Below, piece after piece: positions 6,061-6,981 of a stretch of DNA of 6,981 nucleotides. The notes beneath the pieces are model-generated. The model saw only the letters and a list, made by a program, of their open reading frames with translations, searched no databases and had not been told where the DNA came from. How positions within the stretch are numbered: the stretch's first letter is position 1; every line of letters begins with the position of its first letter. The DNA comes from an uncultured Bacilli bacterium (GTDB lineage: Bacteria > Bacillota_I > Bacilli_A > RF39 > UBA660): the NCBI GenBank assembly GCA_947628495.1, contig CANRAC010000052.1, positions 1 to 6,981 on the forward strand. The letters are read 5' to 3'. The position numbers and the translations under genes were made by a program.

Positions 6061-6981
6061 TTACTTAGACATTTTTTCATATTTTCTTTCAATATGAATT
6101 TTATTGCTATTATATTTTGAATCATTACTAAATTCCATAAAACTCATGTATGATGGGAATAATATATTAAACTTTTCTATTATACCTGTACATTCTTGGA
6201 ATGTTGTTAATGGTCCATTTACTAGTATATTATCATTATTATATTTTAATGTATTTCGTTCATTGGATGGAAATAATTGTTTATTAGGAGCTATTAAACC
6301 TCTAGTTGAATTCCATAATTCATACATAATAGGAGGAACGCATCCATTATGCATATGTCCCGAAATTAAGTAATCAAATTCTGACAATTCATGAGCTATA
6401 TCTTTATCTGTTAAACAGACTGGAGAATGAATTAAAGCAAAATTTAGTTTATCTTTAGGAAGATTTGTTAATAAATTCCTCATTTTTTTTAAGTCAGTTA
6501 ACATCTCACTACCTTTTTCCTTTTTAGTATCCGAAGGATGATAATAAGAATAAGATTGTGTAATTCCTACAACATTTATATTTTGATCTTCATATTTAGA
6601 ATTGTCTAATAATTCCACATTATTTAAGGCATTGATGCTATCTAAAAGGTTTTGATCTAAATAATATTCCCAATGCCCGGCGCTATTTTTTTTATAATAA
6701 TCGTGGGAACCTAAAGAAAGCAAGGCTTTATTAATATTTCCTAACTGTTGTAACCAATTTAATAAACGTTGTCTTTCACTAGGTTCTTGGACTAAGTTAG
6801 TGTAATCAATAATATCTCCAGGAAATAAAATATAATCCAATTTTTCTTTTTTTAAATAATCTAAAATACTAGATAACTTTTTATCGCTTATTTTATAACT
6901 GAAGTGCAAATCACTTATAATTCCAAATTTTAAATTTGTTGGATTATTTCTATATAATTTATAAGTAGTTTTATGAAACAT
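6061..6981 (-). CDS. calcineurin-like metallophosphoesterase, 5' end at or beyond window edge
   Basis: The two-metal phosphoesterase motifs occur in order: SDLHF (23-27; D24 and H26), GDIID (55-59; D56), GSHDYY (91-96; H93 and D94), IHSP (184-187; H185) and SGHMHNG (207-213; H209 and H211). The third motif is normally GNHD; here the metal-ligand Asn is Ser92. The sequence resembles the YaeI-like branch, whose members often have an N-terminal membrane anchor. The ATG is the last codon of the window, so the real start may lie outside and an anchor cannot be excluded. Residues 212-256 form a long insert between the GHMH motif and a closing strand (NILVNGPLTT). The true substrate is unknown: family members act on phosphodiesters, phosphoproteins or lipid phosphates. 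The gene converges with hsp20 and has its own terminator. Confidence 0.88.
   Translation of the reverse strand: MFHKTTYKLYRNNPTNLKFGIISDLHFSYKISDKKLSSILDYLKKEKLDYILFPGDIIDYTNLVQEPSERQRLLNWLQQLGNINKALLSLGSHDYYKKNSAGHWEYYLDQNLLDSINALNNVELLDNSKYEDQNINVVGITQSYSYYHPSDTKKEKGSEMLTDLKKMRNLLTNLPKDKLNFALIHSPVCLTDKDIAHELSEFDYLISGHMHNGCVPPIMYELWNSTRGLIAPNKQLFPSNERNTLKYNNDNILVNGPLTTFQECTGIIEKFNILFPSYMSFMEFSNDSKYNSNKIHIERKYEKMSK

Noticed and set aside
6104..6373. Plus-strand open frame opposite the phosphoesterase gene
   Set aside because: It is antisense to conserved motifs of the minus-strand gene, including the GHMH block.

Overview
The window is an AT-rich stretch from a low-GC Gram-positive bacterium. 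It carries a T-box leader, Bacillus-type sigma-A promoters, short U-run terminators and purine-rich ribosome binding sites. All visible stops are TAA and tryptophans are encoded by TGG, so the standard code fits. A gut-associated member of the Bacilli (the RF39, Erysipelotrichia or Mollicutes-relative range) is my best guess. That is inferred from style; no rRNA or taxonomic marker is present beyond LeuRS.

Layout: the + strand opens with the 3' part of a GH31 alpha-glycosidase gene (1-1056). A sigma-A promoter (1084-1112) and a leucine T-box leader (about 1119-1317) then control two overlapping genes. The first encodes a small three-helix membrane protein of unknown function (1334-1726). The second is leuS (1683-4499), whose protein carries a complete Nudix hydrolase domain inside the editing region. 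A compact cUUCGg terminator ends this unit. It is followed by an M23 peptidase with two SH3b domains (4591-5511), a phage-lysin-like wall hydrolase without a signal peptide. Next comes an hsp20 small heat-shock gene (5569-5982) with its own extended -10 promoter and terminator. A calcineurin-like metallophosphoesterase (6061-6981) converges on the minus strand, with its own terminator at about 6021-6048, and runs to the window edge.

The genes do not form one pathway. The only clear regulatory unit is T-box, membrane protein and leuS: uncharged tRNA-Leu should switch on both the synthetase and the unknown membrane protein. The feature most worth attention is the LeuRS-Nudix fusion. A nucleotide-hydrolase domain with every Nudix-box residue intact has been placed in frame between the editing core and the connection back to the catalytic domain. 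The window shows no mobile element, CRISPR array, tRNA or rRNA gene.
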